From the NCBI GenBank assembly GCA_024742285.1, contig JANSYR010000002.1, positions 310,001 through 374,000 of the forward strand: 64,000 nucleotides of DNA, in the 5' to 3' direction. Position 1 is the stretch's first letter; each line of letters starts with the position of its first letter. Positions 63,068 through 64,000 of this stretch are shown one piece after another. The stretch comes from a bacterium (GTDB lineage: Bacteria; Myxococcota_A; UBA9160; UBA4427). A program made the translations under genes and the position numbers. The notes under the pieces are model-generated. The model was not told the origin of the DNA. It did no database searches and was given only the letters and a program-made list of their open reading frames with translations.

Positions 63068-64000
63068 ATGTTCAGTTCCGTAGAAGACGTGATCCAGCAG
63101 CTCAGCGACCAGGAGTACATCTGCGACAAGCAGATCGCGACGGTCGTCTTCCTGGCGCAGCAGCTCGGCAAGCCGGTGCTCGTCGAGGGGCCCGCGGGCG
63201 TCGGCAAGACCGAGCTCGCGAAGGTCGTCTCGAAGGCGCTCGGACGCGACATGATCCGCCTGCAGTGCTACGAGGGGCTCGACGAGGCGAAGGCGCTCTA
63301 CGAGTGGGAGTACTCGAAGCAGCTCCTCTACACGCAGATCCTGAAGGACAAGGTCTCCGAGACGATCGCGGACGCCGGCAACCTGACGGAAGCCGCCGAG
63401 CGCGTCGGGGCCGAGGATTCGGTCTTCTTCTCGAACCGCTTCATCGTCCCGCGCCCGCTCATGCAGGCGATCACCTCGGACGACCCGGTGCTCCTGCTGA
63501 TCGACGAGGTCGACAAGTCGGATCCCGAGTTCGAGGCGTTCCTCCTCGAGGTCCTCTCGGACTTCCAGGTGACGATCCCGGAGATCGGCACGATCGAGTC
63601 GAAGACGACGCCGCTCGTCTTCCTGACCTCGAACGATGCGCGCGAAATGAGTGATGCGCTCAAGCGACGCTGTCTCCACCTCTGGATCGACTACCCGAGC
63701 GAGGAGCTCGAGGTCCAGATCCTCGACCGCAAGGTGCCGAACATCGACAAGCGCCTCGCCGAAGAGGTCGTCCAGCTGATGAACAAGATCCGGGATCTCG
63801 ACCTCAAGAAGACGCCGTCGATCTCGGAGACCCTCGACTGGGCCCGCGCGCTGCTCGCGCTGAATGCGGACGAGCTCGAGGACCAGATCGTCGGCGACAC
63901 GCTGAACGTGATCCTCAAGTACGAGGGTGACGTCCAGAAGGCCCAGAACGAGCTCGCGAAGCTGATCGAGAAGAAGACCGCACAGAAGGCCGCCGAAGCG
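63068..64000 (+). CDS. MoxR/CoxD-type AAA+ ATPase, C-terminus cut off by window edge
   Basis: The first 311 codons are present and the reading frame is open to the window end. Walker A is VLVEGPAGVGKTELAKVV (about residues 38-55), Walker B is PVLLLIDEVDKSDPEFEAFL and sensor 1 is LVFLTSNDAREMSDALKRRC. The short N-terminal lid region (MFSSVEDVIQQLSDQEYIC) and the sequence type match CoxD-like MoxR proteins, which usually pair with a von Willebrand (CoxE-like) gene just downstream; that gene would be outside the window. It is the second MoxR in the window and belongs to a different subgroup from the one at 16588. It lies 17 bases after ribBA. Confidence 0.88.
   Translation, partial: MFSSVEDVIQQLSDQEYICDKQIATVVFLAQQLGKPVLVEGPAGVGKTELAKVVSKALGRDMIRLQCYEGLDEAKALYEWEYSKQLLYTQILKDKVSETIADAGNLTEAAERVGAEDSVFFSNRFIVPRPLMQAITSDDPVLLLIDEVDKSDPEFEAFLLEVLSDFQVTIPEIGTIESKTTPLVFLTSNDAREMSDALKRRCLHLWIDYPSEELEVQILDRKVPNIDKRLAEEVVQLMNKIRDLDLKKTPSISETLDWARALLALNADELEDQIVGDTLNVILKYEGDVQKAQNELAKLIEKKTAQKAAEA

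Overview
The window is GC-rich chromosomal DNA from a Gram-negative bacterium, most likely a deltaproteobacterial/Myxococcota-type lineage. The taxonomic guess rests on three things: the gene order tilS-ftsH-cdaA-cdaR-glmM-pdxJ-like-nnr-tsaE, which is the order I know from Geobacter-type and myxobacterial genomes; outer-membrane proteins, a PEP-CTERM protein and an MglA-type GTPase; and many acyl-CoA enzymes. Genus-level placement is not possible from this sequence. Coding density is very high, genes on the two strands are interleaved, and there is no sign of phage, IS elements or CRISPR.

Region by region. 1-6.5 kb: a truncated amidohydrolase, an aldo/keto reductase-GST pair, miaE, two alpha/beta hydrolases and a class V aminotransferase. 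6.5-13.4 kb: a plus-strand run with a small membrane protein, a dGTPase-type HD hydrolase, two unknown proteins, a 961-aa protein with a long charged disordered middle, and queE. 13.3-17.6 kb (minus): MoxR ATPase, DUF58 and transglutaminase module. 17.7-23 kb: a divergent envelope-transport module with a DUF1302 outer-membrane protein, a LolA-like sorting protein and an MMPL/RND transporter. 23-30.4 kb: exonuclease, lipoprotein aminopeptidase, prmA, a sugar-nucleotide reductase, a P-loop kinase/dCMP deaminase fusion, a REC-GAF-histidine kinase, a secreted protein and a CAT-anticodon tRNA. 30.5-37.8 kb: DUF3604 protein and SDR, acyl-CoA dehydrogenase, PEP-CTERM protein, AMP-dependent ligase and a small beta-barrel protein.

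37.8-53.2 kb is a long plus-strand housekeeping run: tRNA lysidine synthase, FtsH protease, c-di-AMP synthesis (cdaA-cdaR-glmM), a degenerate PdxJ, NAD(P)HX repair, a TsaE-ComEA fusion, a BrkB-type membrane protein, cysteine desulfurase, mnmA, rnc and era. Several genes here are coupled by 4-bp GTGA overlaps. 53.4-60.7 kb is a B12-dependent acyl-CoA mutase locus: MerR regulator, fused isobutyryl-CoA mutase IcmF, methylmalonyl-CoA mutase and its G-protein chaperone MeaB. 60.8-64 kb holds an MglA-like GTPase, ribBA and a truncated MoxR/CoxD-type ATPase.

The window is rich in tRNA-maturation genes (miaE, queE, tilS, tsaE, mnmA with a cysteine desulfurase). The most unusual items are: a PdxJ homologue that has lost its catalytic residues, in the normal pdxJ position; TsaE fused through a membrane segment to a ComEA helix-hairpin-helix domain; FtsH with a changed sensor-1 motif; the 961-aa protein with a DHH-like C-terminus; a kinase-deaminase fusion resembling a known anti-phage architecture; two divergent genes sharing one CATG as overlapping start codons; a short repeat family shared by two distant intergenic regions; and a set of genes that look leaderless.
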